From the NCBI GenBank assembly GCA_016223165.1, contig JACRPO010000008.1, positions 248,001 to 312,000 of the forward strand: a stretch of 64,000 bases of DNA, written 5' to 3'. Numbering within the stretch: position 1 is the first letter of the stretch; every line of letters begins with the position of its first letter. Of the stretch, positions 1 through 7,895 are shown piece by piece. The position numbers were made by a program, and so were the translations under genes. The notes under the pieces were generated by a model. The model had not been told where the DNA came from and did not search any database. It worked only from the letters and a program-made list of their open reading frames with translations. The stretch is from Burkholderiales bacterium (lineage in GTDB: Bacteria > Pseudomonadota > Gammaproteobacteria > Burkholderiales > Burkholderiaceae_C).

Positions 1-11
1 GGGCGTCCGGC

Positions 12-101
12 GCTTCAGGTGCTTCAGGTGCTTCAGGTGCCTCAGGTGCCTCAGGTGCCTCAGGTGCCTCAGGTGCCTCAGGTGCCTCAGGTGCCTCAGG
101 T
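12..101. repeat. Tandem 9-bp repeat, ten units
   Basis: Ten head-to-tail 9-bp units: three of the form gcttcaggt, then seven of gcctcaggt. The array runs into the 3' end of the leftward zinc-binding protein gene and supplies its stop codon. Unit length is a multiple of three, so copy-number change would not shift frame. It is a simple VNTR; there are no spacers, so it is not a CRISPR array. Confidence 0.9.
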
Positions 102-482
102 GCGCAGGGCGGCCGCCTCGGCCATCTCGCCGGCGATGCCGCGCGCGGTGGCGAGCAGGGCCTCGGCCTCGGTGGCGTCGAAGTCCTCGTGCGAGCGCTT
201 GCGCACGCCCAGGCGCCAGAGCTCGAGGTAGCGCGTGGGCACGACGCGGTGGCGCGCCAGCGTGCTCCTCACGCAGGCCAGCGCGCAGCCGTCGATGGCG
301 AGGATGCCGCGGCCGCCGGCGCGCGCCTCGTGCGCCACGCGCACCAGCGTGTGCACGTCGCCGCCGAGGCCGGCGACGCACGACATCTCCGCGCGCCCCT
401 CGCGATCGAGCCGCACGGCCAGATGATTGGCCAGCTGCGCCGCGCTCGAGCAGCCTGAGCAGGCGTAGACCAACGGCAGCAT
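96..482 (-). CDS. Putative zinc-binding (DGC-type) cysteine protein
   Basis: A 128-residue cytosolic protein with a conserved cysteine layout: C8 and C11 at the N-terminus, C35 in a SCVAGLGG stretch, and C66 and C70 in IDGCALAC. This pattern is that of the DGC-domain putative zinc-binding proteins, whose function is not established; relatives often sit beside nitrate/nitrite/NO genes. The ATG overlaps the stop of the DUF2249 gene upstream as TGATG, so the two are translationally coupled. The stop lies inside a 9-bp tandem repeat. The nap operon lies about 4.3 kb away, which suggests, by context only, a link with anaerobic nitrogen-oxide metabolism. Confidence 0.8.
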   Translation of the reverse strand: MLPLVYACSGCSSAAQLANHLAVRLDREGRAEMSCVAGLGGDVHTLVRVAHEARAGGRGILAIDGCALACVRSTLARHRVVPTRYLELWRLGVRKRSHEDFDATEAEALLATARGIAGEMAEAAALRT

Positions 483-739
483 CAGTTCACGCGGAAGTCG
501 ATGACGACACCCTCGGGCGCACGCTGGCGGTACTCGACCGCGATGTGCGGGCCGTAGCGCTCCTCGATCTGCGCCAGCAGCGGCAGCGGGTCGTGGTCGT
601 TCGCGAAGCGCATCGTCTCGCCGGCGCGCAGCGCATCGAGCGCGCCGAAGATCGCCGCGTGGCGGAAGCGCTTGGCGATGCCGCGGGCGTCGAAGGGGTA
701 GATCGCATCGGGCGACAGGTGGATGTGGGGGGTGGACAT
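482..739 (-). CDS. DUF2249 domain protein
   Basis: An 85-residue protein consisting of a single DUF2249 domain. Visible hallmarks are DARGIAKRFRHAAIF near residue 18, the GE turn, and the NDHDPLPLL motif around residues 47-55, followed by the C-terminal VVIDFRV strand. DUF2249 proteins are small and TusA-like in size, and are frequently encoded with denitrification or hemerythrin genes; no reaction is established. First gene of a two-gene unit with the DGC-type protein (TGATG overlap). The upstream region carries a gaggctcc stretch whose complement, ggagcctc, can serve as ribosome-binding site about 5 bases before the ATG. No FNR-like box was seen upstream. Confidence 0.85.
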   Translation of the reverse strand: MSTPHIHLSPDAIYPFDARGIAKRFRHAAIFGALDALRAGETMRFANDHDPLPLLAQIEERYGPHIAVEYRQRAPEGVVIDFRVN

Positions 740-824
740 CGAGAGGCTCCTTCTTTGGGTGAATGACGGTGGGGTGGGTTGCTGGGTCGGCTGGTTCGTT
801 GGTGTGCGGGTTCGCGGAGAGGGG

Positions 825-1006
825 TGGCGGGATCGGGCCGACGGGGCACCCTGCGCCGCTCGTGTCCTCTTCCGGCGGCCCGGCTCGCAAGCTCGCAGGG
901 CCCCCGGATGCCCCCTTTACCTCGCTGCGCAGGGCGCCCCATCGGCCCGATCCGGCACCAGCGGTGGCACGCGCTCGTCGCATGTAAACCCTGGTGCCCG
1001 CCGAGG
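825..1006. repeat. Direct repeat copy 1 flanking the MmeI-like gene
   Basis: A 182-bp non-coding sequence that recurs in the same orientation at 4455-4636 with about seven mismatches. Inside it is an inverted-repeat unit: the left end (gatcgggccgacggggc, from 831) is nearly complementary to the right end (gccccatcggcccgatc, to 952). Identity with the second copy extends past that right arm to about 1006 and stops abruptly. The 400-bp gap before the methyltransferase gene holds nothing else I can support. Confidence 0.85.
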
Positions 1007-1141
1007 CCTCCGCAGGCGACTGCGCGCCACGACCTCAGCGTCAGCGCGCCACCCGCATCCTCCGGACCTCGGCGAACGCCCTTAAGGCGCCCGTCAACAA
1101 ATGCAGCGTCGGGGTGGCGCGCCATGCTTCAATGCCGGCCC

Positions 1142-4100
1142 ATGCAGGCACATGAGTTCGTCAAGAAGTGGCAGCCGGGCGCACCGGCCAACGAATTGAA
1201 CGAGCGCGCAGGCGCGCAGACCCACTTCATCGACCTGTGTCGGGTGCTCGGCGTGCCCGAGCCCGCGGACCCCGAGAACTACTGCTTCGAGCGCGGCGTC
1301 ACCAAGACGGGCAGCGCCAGCGTCGACGGGAAGTTCCGCAAGGATGGCTTTGCCGACGTGTGGATGCGCGGCCACTTCGCCTGGGAATACAAGGCGCCGG
1401 GCAAGAGCCTCGAAGGCGCGTTGAAGCAGCTGATGATGTACGCGCTGCCGCTGGAGAACCCGCCGCTGCTGGTGGTGAGCGACCGCCTCGCCATCGAGGT
1501 ACACACGCACTTCACCGGCACCCCGAGCGAGCGCCACCGCTTCGCGCTCGAAGAGATCACCGACCCCGCCGTGCAGCACAAGCTGCGCGCGCTGTGGCAG
1601 GAGCCCGAGCGCTACAAGCCCAAGCGCACCAACCGCGAGATCACGGAAGAAGCCGCGCGCACCTTCGCCGGCACCGCCGAGCGCCTGCGCGCGGCCGGCG
1701 TGCCGCCGCCGCAGGCGAGCCACTTCCTCACGCAGTGCGTGTTCTGCTTCTTCGCCGAAGACGTGGGCCTCTTGCCCGGCCGGCTCTTCGAGCGGCTGGT
1801 GGGCGTGGCGGTGCCGCCGGCCACGCTGCGCGCACAGTTGCAGGCCCTCTTCGTGGCGATGAAGGACGGCGGACTCTTCGGCGTCGACGCCGTGCCGTGG
1901 TTCAACGGCGGCCTCTTCGCGAGCATCGACGTGCCGCCGCTCGCCGAGCCCGACGTGGCCGCGCTCAAGGCGGCGAGCCGCCTCGACTGGAGCGCGATCG
2001 ACCCGAGCATCCTCGGCACGCTCTTCGAGCGCGGGCTCGACCCGGCCAAGCGTGCACAGCTCGGCGCGCACTACACCGACCCGGCCACCATCCTGCGCCT
2101 CGTGGAGCCGGTGGTGCAGCGCCCGCTGCTGGCCGAGTGGGCGGGTGAGAAGCAGCGCATCGAGGCAGCGCTTTCGAAGAGCAAGAAGCACAACGACAAG
2201 GTCTGGCGCGACGCGCAGGCCGTGTTCGTGGGCTTCCTCGAGAAACTGAAGGCGTACAAGGTGCTCGACCCGGCCTGCGGCAGCGGCAACTTCCTCTACC
2301 TCTCTCTGAAGGCGCTGAAGGACATCGAGCACCAGGTGAACCTGGAGGCCGAGGCGCTGGGCCTGCAGCGCCAGCACGACGTGACCGGACCGCACAACGT
2401 GCTCGGCATCGAGCTGAACGAATATGCCGCCGAGCTGGCGCGCGTGACGGTGTGGATCGGCGAGCTGCAGTGGCGCATACAGCGCGGCTACGGCTTCCGA
2501 ACGAACCCTGTGCTGGACCCACTCGACCACATCGAGTGCCGTGATGCGGTGATGGGGTCGAACGGCAAGGAGGCCGAGTGGCCGGCAGTGGATGCGGTGG
2601 TGGGGAACCCGCCGTTCGTGGGCGACAAGAAGATGCGTGGTGAGCTGGGCGACGCCTACACCGAGGCGCTGCGCGCCGCCTACAAGGGGCGAGTGCCGGG
2701 CGGGGCGGACCTCGTGTGCTACTGGTTCGAGCGGGCGCGGGCGGAGATCGAGGCGGGGCGGTTGAAGCGGGCGGGGTTGGTGGCGACGCAGGCCATCCGG
2801 AACGGAAAGAGCCGCCGCGTACTTGACCGAACTTGTTCAACTTCCCGCCTGTTCGATGCCTGGCGGGACCAGCCTTGGGTAAATGAAGGCGCAGCGGTAC
2901 GAGTGTCAATGGTCAGCTTCGGATCCAGTGCGCAGCAGGCTCGGTTGGACGGACTCGACGTCGCAGAGATCTACCCCGACCTAACTGCACGCGAAGTGAA
3001 TGCATCCGGTGTAGATCTCACCACGGCAGTGCCGCTTGTCAGCAACGGAAGCTCCTCATTCCAAGGAGTGATCCCGAGAGCTGAAGTACAGAAGAAGCGG
3101 AAGCTGGTACTCGGTCTTCCGGACGCAAGCTTCAACCTGGATGGACCTCGCGCAAGAGAGATCCTGCGGCTGCCGGCGACACCAGCAGGTCAGCCGCAGT
3201 CAGAGGTTGTCTTTCCCTACTGGATCGCGGATGACATAACGACCCGGCCTTTAGACCGCTTCATCGTCAACTTCGGAGATCGCACTGAGGCTCAAGCCGC
3301 CTTGCACGAGGAAGCCTTTGCAGCGATTGCCAATGTGCGACTGCACCGACTCGAGATGGAGCCGGGAAAGGATCGAACGAACTGGTGGCAGCTTGCCAGG
3401 TGGCGCCCGGCCATGTTTCGCCAGTTGCACGTCATTCCTCGCTTCATCTCAATTCCGCGCGTCTCCAAGTTCCACCTGTGCGCCTGGACGCACAACATCG
3501 TGGTTCCCGACTCCAGGCTGGCGGTGGTTTCGCGCGCTGACGACGCCAACTTCGGCATGTTGCACTGCCGTGCTCACGAAGTCTGGGCGATCCGGACGGG
3601 GTCTCGACATGGGGTTGGGAACGATCCCACCTATAACCCAACCACTTGCTTCGAGACCTTCCCCTTCCCCGCGGGCCTGACGCCCGCCGACACCGCGCAC
3701 CAGCGCACCGAGCCGCTACCCTCAGGCGCGCTGATTCCCGCCGACCTGCCCGAGCCGCAACGCACGCACGCCGCCGCCATCGCCGAGGCCGCATTCCGCC
3801 TGAACGCGCTGCGCGAGAACTGGCTCAACCCGCCCGAATGGACCGAGCGTGTGCCCGAGGTGGTGCCGCTCGGCATGAGCACTTCGCCCTACCCCGACCG
3901 CATCGTCGCCAAGGCCGGCCACGAGGCCGAGCTCGCCAAGCGCACGCTCACCAACCTCTACAACCAGCGCCCCGCCTGGCTTGCGCAGGCACACGCCGCG
4001 CTCGACGCCGCCGTGGCAGCGGCCTATGGCTGGGCGGACTACACGGCCGCGATGCCCGACGAGGAAATCCTGCGCCGGCTGCTCGCGCTGAACCGCGAAC

Positions 4101-4156
4101 GGAGCGCCACCGAGGCGGCAGCCGTTGCGAAGGCGGTCAAGCCGCAGAACGACTGA
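1142..4156 (+). CDS. MmeI-type single-chain restriction endonuclease/DNA methyltransferase
   Basis: A 1004-residue protein. The N-terminus has D72-X9-E82-Y-K84, the D-X9-EXK nuclease motif known from MmeI-type (type IIG/IIL) enzymes. A helical spacer follows, then the SAM-binding motif DPACGSGNF near residue 375 and the amino-methyltransferase motif GNPPF near residue 488, which is NPPF as in gamma-class N6-adenine enzymes. The C-terminal third is the expected target-recognition region. One chain would therefore recognise, methylate and cut DNA; no separate R, S or M gene is nearby. From about 2795 to 3660 the G+C falls visibly compared with both ends of the gene, suggesting an exchanged recognition domain. 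The gene is bracketed by direct repeats. An in-frame ATG at 1124 is an alternative start; neither has a clear ribosome-binding site. Confidence 0.88.
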   Translation: MQAHEFVKKWQPGAPANELNERAGAQTHFIDLCRVLGVPEPADPENYCFERGVTKTGSASVDGKFRKDGFADVWMRGHFAWEYKAPGKSLEGALKQLMMYALPLENPPLLVVSDRLAIEVHTHFTGTPSERHRFALEEITDPAVQHKLRALWQEPERYKPKRTNREITEEAARTFAGTAERLRAAGVPPPQASHFLTQCVFCFFAEDVGLLPGRLFERLVGVAVPPATLRAQLQALFVAMKDGGLFGVDAVPWFNGGLFASIDVPPLAEPDVAALKAASRLDWSAIDPSILGTLFERGLDPAKRAQLGAHYTDPATILRLVEPVVQRPLLAEWAGEKQRIEAALSKSKKHNDKVWRDAQAVFVGFLEKLKAYKVLDPACGSGNFLYLSLKALKDIEHQVNLEAEALGLQRQHDVTGPHNVLGIELNEYAAELARVTVWIGELQWRIQRGYGFRTNPVLDPLDHIECRDAVMGSNGKEAEWPAVDAVVGNPPFVGDKKMRGELGDAYTEALRAAYKGRVPGGADLVCYWFERARAEIEAGRLKRAGLVATQAIRNGKSRRVLDRTCSTSRLFDAWRDQPWVNEGAAVRVSMVSFGSSAQQARLDGLDVAEIYPDLTAREVNASGVDLTTAVPLVSNGSSSFQGVIPRAEVQKKRKLVLGLPDASFNLDGPRAREILRLPATPAGQPQSEVVFPYWIADDITTRPLDRFIVNFGDRTEAQAALHEEAFAAIANVRLHRLEMEPGKDRTNWWQLARWRPAMFRQLHVIPRFISIPRVSKFHLCAWTHNIVVPDSRLAVVSRADDANFGMLHCRAHEVWAIRTGSRHGVGNDPTYNPTTCFETFPFPAGLTPADTAHQRTEPLPSGALIPADLPEPQRTHAAAIAEAAFRLNALRENWLNPPEWTERVPEVVPLGMSTSPYPDRIVAKAGHEAELAKRTLTNLYNQRPAWLAQAHAALDAAVAAAYGWADYTAAMPDEEILRRLLALNRERSATEAAAVAKAVKPQND

Positions 4157-4192
4157 AGGTTGGCTTGGGGACGGCCGAAGCGGGCGCCGCGC

Positions 4193-4396
4193 ATGAGTAC
4201 GACTCCCCACACCGAAGACCGCCTCGTGCCCTGGGCCGAGTTGCCGGCCGGCATCCGCGAGCGCATTGGCCCCGCGTTGCCTCCCGGGCACGCCGTTTGG
4301 GCTTGTCCGCGCAAGAACGGCCGCGGCGGCATTCACATCGAGTGGTGGTGGATCGACGCGCGCGGCGAGCTCATCGAGGCGTTCTGGTTCGAGTGA
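4193..4396 (+). CDS. Small conserved-looking hypothetical protein
   Basis: A 67-residue ORF of unknown function, 36 bp after the MmeI-like gene. It contains a tryptophan-rich C-terminal stretch (EWWWIDARGELIEAFWF) and a hydrophilic N-terminus, with no signal peptide and no recognised domain. Being between the methyltransferase and the second direct-repeat copy, it would travel with that gene if the repeats mark a mobile unit. It could be co-transcribed with the methyltransferase. An upstream in-frame ATG at 4160 would add 11 residues. Coding status is supported only by length, codon usage and position. Confidence 0.5.
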   Translation: MSTTPHTEDRLVPWAELPAGIRERIGPALPPGHAVWACPRKNGRGGIHIEWWWIDARGELIEAFWFE

Positions 4397-4454
4397 CGCG
4401 GCTTCGCGATCCATCGACCAGAAGCCGCTGATCGGGTCGCACTGCGCCGTGCGG

Positions 4455-4636
4455 TGGCGGAATCGGGCCGACGGGGCACCCTGCTTCGCTCGTGTCCTCT
4501 TCCGGCGGCCCGGCTCGCAAGCTCGCAGGGCCCCCGGATGCCCCCTTTACCTCGCTGCGCAGGGCGCCCCATCGGCCCGATCCGGCACCACCGGTGGCAC
4601 GCCCTCGTCGCATGCAAACCCCGGTGCCCGCCGAGG
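4455..4636. repeat. Direct repeat copy 2 flanking the MmeI-like gene
   Basis: Second copy of the 182-bp sequence found at 825-1006, offset by exactly 3630 bp and in the same orientation. Differences are few: for example tt for gc at 4485-4486, and single changes at positions matching 831, 961, 973, 985 and 992. It contains the same terminal inverted repeats and the same core as the inverted element that starts immediately after it. No ORF in it looks real. Confidence 0.85.
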
Positions 4637-4748
4637 ACGCCGGGTGGTCGGCTCAGCGAGGTAAAGGGGGCATTCGGGCGCCCTGCGAGCTTGCGAGCCG
4701 GGCGGCCGAAAGAGGACACGAGCAGAGCCGATCACCCGGCGGCCTCGG
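4631..4748. repeat. Inverted-repeat element with 24-bp termini (MITE/REP-like)
   Basis: A 118-bp element whose ends 4631-4654 and 4725-4748 are inverted repeats matching at 22 of 24 bases. Its middle (about 4655-4722) is the reverse complement of the core of the 825-1006 and 4455-4636 repeats (ctcgcaagcttgcgag-type palindrome, then ccccctttacctcgctg in reverse). The two repeat types therefore share a core but have different terminal arms. It carries no coding capacity and lies 57 bp from the end of the DUF411 gene, where it could act as a transcription stop. Confidence 0.8.
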
Positions 4749-4805
4749 CGCGCCACGGCCTCCGCATGCCGAATTGCCGTCGGCTCCACCACACCACCCG
4801 CACCC

Positions 4806-5321
4806 TCAATGCCGCGCGTACACGCTCGTGCGCCCACCCGCACCCACGAGCAGCGTGTTGAACGCCTCGCGCCGCACCTCGTGCTCGCGGCCGGCGTTGT
4901 CGAGGATCGTGCAGGCGGTGTCGCACACGGGGTTGTAGCTCTCGCGTCCCGGCGCACCGCGCGGCAGCCCGGGCACCGCGAGGCCGAGCGCCTTCGGCCG
5001 CTCCTTGAGCAGCAGCAGGATGTCGGCGGCCGGCACATGGCCTTCGATGAAGTAGCCGGCGACACGCGCCGTGTGCACCGACTCCAGGGCCGACGGCACG
5101 TTCAGCCAGCGCTTGAGGCGCGGCATCTCGGCCAGCGGCTTGTCCTCGATGGTGACGCTGAAGCCGTGCCGGCGCAGATGCTCGGCCCAATCGATGCAGG
5201 CCAGGCACGGGCTGGGTGCATAGACGACGACGGGCGGCAGCGCTGGCGGAGTTGCCACTTCGCCGCCCTGCGCCGCCGCCGCGGCGAAGAGGGCGAGAAG
5301 CGGCGCGAGCAGCTTCAGCAC
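4806..5321 (-). CDS. DUF411 family periplasmic protein
   Basis: A 171-residue protein with a GTG start that overlaps the stop of the ankyrin gene (GTGCTGA). The first 23 residues form a signal peptide. The mature part matches DUF411: VVYAPSPCLACIDWAEHL, a VHTARVAGYFIEGHVPA stretch and the terminal GLAVPGLPRGAPG. In the usual family the first motif is CGCC and a cysteine precedes HTA. Here the motif is CLAC and that cysteine is Val, so one metal-binding position may be lost. Further cysteines occur in NPVCDTACTIL. DUF411 proteins are often near copper-handling genes and are thought to bind metal. Last gene of the extended nap operon. Confidence 0.82.
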   Translation of the reverse strand: MLKLLAPLLALFAAAAAQGGEVATPPALPPVVVYAPSPCLACIDWAEHLRRHGFSVTIEDKPLAEMPRLKRWLNVPSALESVHTARVAGYFIEGHVPAADILLLLKERPKALGLAVPGLPRGAPGRESYNPVCDTACTILDNAGREHEVRREAFNTLLVGAGGRTSVYARH

Positions 5322-5821
5322 GGTTTTTCGGGCTTGCAGCCCTTGAGGATCCACAGTGAGACGACGCCAGCGAGCTCGTCGGCGCGCACCTTGCGCGCCA
5401 TGCTCAGCACGTCGCGGCCGGCGTCGGTCTTGGCGAGCGGGTCGGCACCGCCGCGCAGCAGCAGCTTGGCGTTGTCCGTGCGCGTGGCGAAGGCCGCCAT
5501 GTGCAGCGGCGTGCGGCCTTCGGCATCGCGCGCGTTCGGGTTGGCGCCGGCGGCCAGCAGCGCCTTCAGCGGCCCGGGGTCGCCGTTCATCGCCGCGTGG
5601 TGCAGCGGCGTGGCCCCGAGCGGCGTGCGCGCGTCGCGCTGCGCGGCGTCGGCCGCGAGCATGCGCACGACATCGGCCTGCGTGCCCTGCCGTGCCGCGT
5701 CGTGGATCGGCCGTTCGTGCCGGGCGGCCGCGGCCGGGGCCTGTGCGGCCACCGGCACGACCGCAAGCCCCGACAGCAGCAGCGCTGCGGCAGCCAGCGC
5801 AAACGTTCCCCGGCCGCTCAT
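5315..5821 (-). CDS. Secreted ankyrin-repeat protein
   Basis: A 168-residue protein with an N-terminal signal peptide (hydrophobic stretch about residues 7-26, ending AAQA) and three to four ankyrin repeats, seen as ATPLHHAAMNGD, the ANPNARDAEGRTPLHMAAFATRT unit and a degenerate third. It is predicted to be periplasmic and to mediate protein-protein contacts; the partner is unknown. The ATG overlaps the stop of the cytochrome gene (ATGA), and its own stop is overlapped by the DUF411 start. It is therefore coupled on both sides and likely made together with the nitrate-reductase chain. The C-terminus ends in a short cysteine-containing tail (GCKPEKPC). Confidence 0.85.
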   Translation of the reverse strand: MSGRGTFALAAAALLLSGLAVVPVAAQAPAAAARHERPIHDAARQGTQADVVRMLAADAAQRDARTPLGATPLHHAAMNGDPGPLKALLAAGANPNARDAEGRTPLHMAAFATRTDNAKLLLRGGADPLAKTDAGRDVLSMARKVRADELAGVVSLWILKGCKPEKPC

Positions 5822-6498
5822 GGCGCAACCACCTTCGCGCCCTGGATCGAAGTCAGATAGGCCAGCATGTCCAGATGCTCCTGTTCGGCGAGGCGGTTGA
5901 GGATGCCGCCGGTCTCCACCTCGTCGTGCGGCCTCTCGCCCTTGACGAAGACCTCGATCTGGCGCTTCAGGTAGGCGGTGTACTGGCCGACCAGGCGCGG
6001 GAACTTGCCGCGCCCCATGCCGTCCCTCGCATGACAGGCGGCGCACTCTTTCTGGTACAGCGCCCCGCCACGTTCGAGATCACCCGGCGCGCGCGGGATG
6101 ATCATGACCTTCTCCATCGCCGTCAGACGCGTGAGCGCGTCGTCGCCGGGCTTGAACTCGGGCCACTGCGTCGGCAGGTCCACCTGCGCCAGGTAGGCCG
6201 AGACGTCGGTGATGTCGTCGTCCGAGAGCTCGCGCTCCTGCGTGTAGGGGAACATCGGGATGTTGATGCGCGCACGCTTGCAGAACGCCCGCAGCTGGTC
6301 GATCAGGTGCGCCATGCGCTGGCCGGCCAGGCGCGGGTACTCGCCGCGCTTGCCGCCCTGCCCGAACTCGCCGTGGCAGCCGGCGCAGGTGGCGTTGATC
6401 TCGCGCCCGCGCTCCAGGTTCTGCGCACCGGCCGCCATGGCCGCGCCGAGCAGGACGGCGGCGACCGCGGCCCGCGCCCATCCCCGCCGCGCACTCAC
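5818..6498 (-). CDS. Dihaem cytochrome c (c4 type)
   Basis: A 226-residue periplasmic cytochrome. A GTG start forms a GTGA overlap with the napB stop and is followed by a signal peptide ending near AAGAQ. Two haem-binding motifs, C38AGCH and C152AACH, sit in two homologous halves. Each half has the downstream PRLAGQ or PRLVGQ motif and a Met region typical of cytochrome c4. It is probably an electron carrier between the quinol-oxidising NapGH/bc1 side and NapB, or another periplasmic acceptor. Cytochrome c4-type genes are not a standard part of nap operons, so this is a lineage-specific extension. Confidence 0.9.
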   Translation of the reverse strand: MSARRGWARAAVAAVLLGAAMAAGAQNLERGREINATCAGCHGEFGQGGKRGEYPRLAGQRMAHLIDQLRAFCKRARINIPMFPYTQERELSDDDITDVSAYLAQVDLPTQWPEFKPGDDALTRLTAMEKVMIIPRAPGDLERGGALYQKECAACHARDGMGRGKFPRLVGQYTAYLKRQIEVFVKGERPHDEVETGGILNRLAEQEHLDMLAYLTSIQGAKVVAP

Positions 6499-6950
6499 CG
6501 CTTCGCCGGCGCCGTCCCGCTGAACGTGCTCGCCACCAGCGGCTTGGCGTCCACCTGCGGCACATGGCAGGTGTTGCACTGGTAGCGGTCCATGCGCAAG
6601 TCGCTGGCGGCGGTGAGGTGCCGTTCGCCGACGCGCGGCGCGTTCTTCGCCTTCGCGGTGGCGGGGCTGTGGCACTCGAGGCACTGGTTGTCGGCGAGCG
6701 TGATCTCGTCGAAGTTGTCGATGGCGTGCGGCACCAATGGCGGCTGCTCCTTGAAGGTGCGCACGATCGGCTGGCCCGAGCCGGGGCGCTTGCCGGCGTA
6801 GGGCTTCGTTTCGGGCACCTGGTCGACGGTGCCGGCATCGCTGCCGCGCAGCGTGTGCACGCCGTCGAACTGCGCGCAGCCGGGGATGACACCGAACGCG
6901 GCGGCCGCGAGCGCGAGGCTCGACAACCACAGCAGGGAGGGCTTCTTCAT
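6495..6950 (-). CDS. napB: Periplasmic nitrate reductase, dihaem cytochrome subunit NapB
   Basis: A 151-residue protein with a signal peptide (hydrophobic residues 6-20) and two CXXCH motifs, C90LECH and C125NTCH. Histidines at 75 (PLVPH) and 111 are candidates for the second axial ligands, as in NapB. It passes electrons to NapA. The ATG is preceded by a strong aggaaaggaa ribosome-binding site. Thirty-three bases separate it from the end of napH, and its stop overlaps the cytochrome c4 start. A cysteine at the end of the signal region (IPGC25) might suggest lipidation; an ordinary cleavage at AQ is equally possible. Confidence 0.95.
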   Translation of the reverse strand: MKKPSLLWLSSLALAAAAFGVIPGCAQFDGVHTLRGSDAGTVDQVPETKPYAGKRPGSGQPIVRTFKEQPPLVPHAIDNFDEITLADNQCLECHSPATAKAKNAPRVGERHLTAASDLRMDRYQCNTCHVPQVDAKPLVASTFSGTAPAKR

Positions 6951-6983
6951 GGGACTTCCTTTCCTCTGGCGCAAATCAAATGG

Positions 6984-7895
6984 TCAAGGCTCGGCGCGTG
7001 CCGGCACCGCGGTGCTGGGCCGCGCGCGCGCCGGCCGCAGGCCGAACTCGAAGACATCCTTCGAGCACACGTCGATGCAGCGGGCGCAGTTCGTGCACTG
7101 CGCCGAGGTGATCACGGGCCCGGCGCCGTCCACCGCCTTCAGCGCCGGCTTGATGACGAGCGGCTCGGGGCACACGGCGTAGCAGTCGGCGCAATCGTTG
7201 CAGGCCTCGCGGCGCGCTGCCAGCACGCGCAGCGGGCTCCAGCGTGCCGGCAGGCTGTAGAAGGCGCCCACCGGGCACAGGTGGCCGCACCAGCCGCGTG
7301 GCGCGACGAAGAGGTCGAAGAAGAAGATCGCCGCGATCACGGCCGCCCCGGCACCGAAGCCGAAGATGAGGCCGCGGTGCATCATCGACACCGGGTTCAC
7401 GAGCTCCCACGCGATGCTGCCGCTGAGAGCCGCGACGACGAGCGTCATCGCCAACAGCCAGAAGCGCATCTGGCGCGACAGCACCGCGCCGCTGCGCAGG
7501 CCCATGCGCCGGCGCAGCCAGGCGGCGAAGTCGGTGACCGGGTTGACCGGGCACACCCAGCTGCAATAGACGCGGCCGCCGACCAGAAGGTAGAAGCCGA
7601 GCACGATGGCGGCACCGATGAAGGCGCTGGCCAGCGGCACGTGGCGGGACGACAGGCCCGCGACGAGCGACTGCAGCAGCACGTAGGGGTCGGTGAGCGG
7701 CAGCACGCCGAGCGTCAGGCTGGAGGCGAGGTTGCCCTTGACGATCCACAGGCCGAACCAGGGGCCGGCGAGGAAGAGCAGCAGGATGCCCGCCTGCGTG
7801 GCGCGCCGCGCGAGCAACCAGCGCTGCGAGCGCCACCAGCCCTTGGCGGCGATGGCGTCGGCGCCGACGCGCGAGGTCTTCGCTGCGAGGCTCAC
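6984..7895 (-). CDS. napH: Quinol dehydrogenase ferredoxin subunit NapH
   Basis: A 303-residue integral membrane protein with about four hydrophobic helices. Its two membrane-associated CXXXCP motifs are C111SWVCP and C203GHLCP. Two C-terminal 4Fe-4S motifs follow: C232-X2-C-X2-C-X3-C242 and C267-X2-C-X2-C-X3-C277. NapH works with NapG as a menaquinol/ubiquinol dehydrogenase feeding NapAB where NapC is absent, and no napC is seen here. The GTG start overlaps the napG stop (GTGA), as expected for tightly coupled subunits. Confidence 0.95.
   Translation of the reverse strand: MSLAAKTSRVGADAIAAKGWWRSQRWLLARRATQAGILLLFLAGPWFGLWIVKGNLASSLTLGVLPLTDPYVLLQSLVAGLSSRHVPLASAFIGAAIVLGFYLLVGGRVYCSWVCPVNPVTDFAAWLRRRMGLRSGAVLSRQMRFWLLAMTLVVAALSGSIAWELVNPVSMMHRGLIFGFGAGAAVIAAIFFFDLFVAPRGWCGHLCPVGAFYSLPARWSPLRVLAARREACNDCADCYAVCPEPLVIKPALKAVDGAGPVITSAQCTNCARCIDVCSKDVFEFGLRPARARPSTAVPARAEP

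Noticed and set aside
12-101. Possible CRISPR array
   Set aside because: Units are only 9 bp, contiguous and without spacers; a simple VNTR.
1094-2530. 478-codon minus-strand frame inside the MmeI-like gene
   Set aside because: Antisense shadow; the plus strand has nuclease and methyltransferase motifs in one frame.
825-4636. Integrative element with attL/attR ends
   Set aside because: No integrase, tRNA target or excision gene is present; the flanking repeats carry inverted-repeat ends like MITE/REP units.
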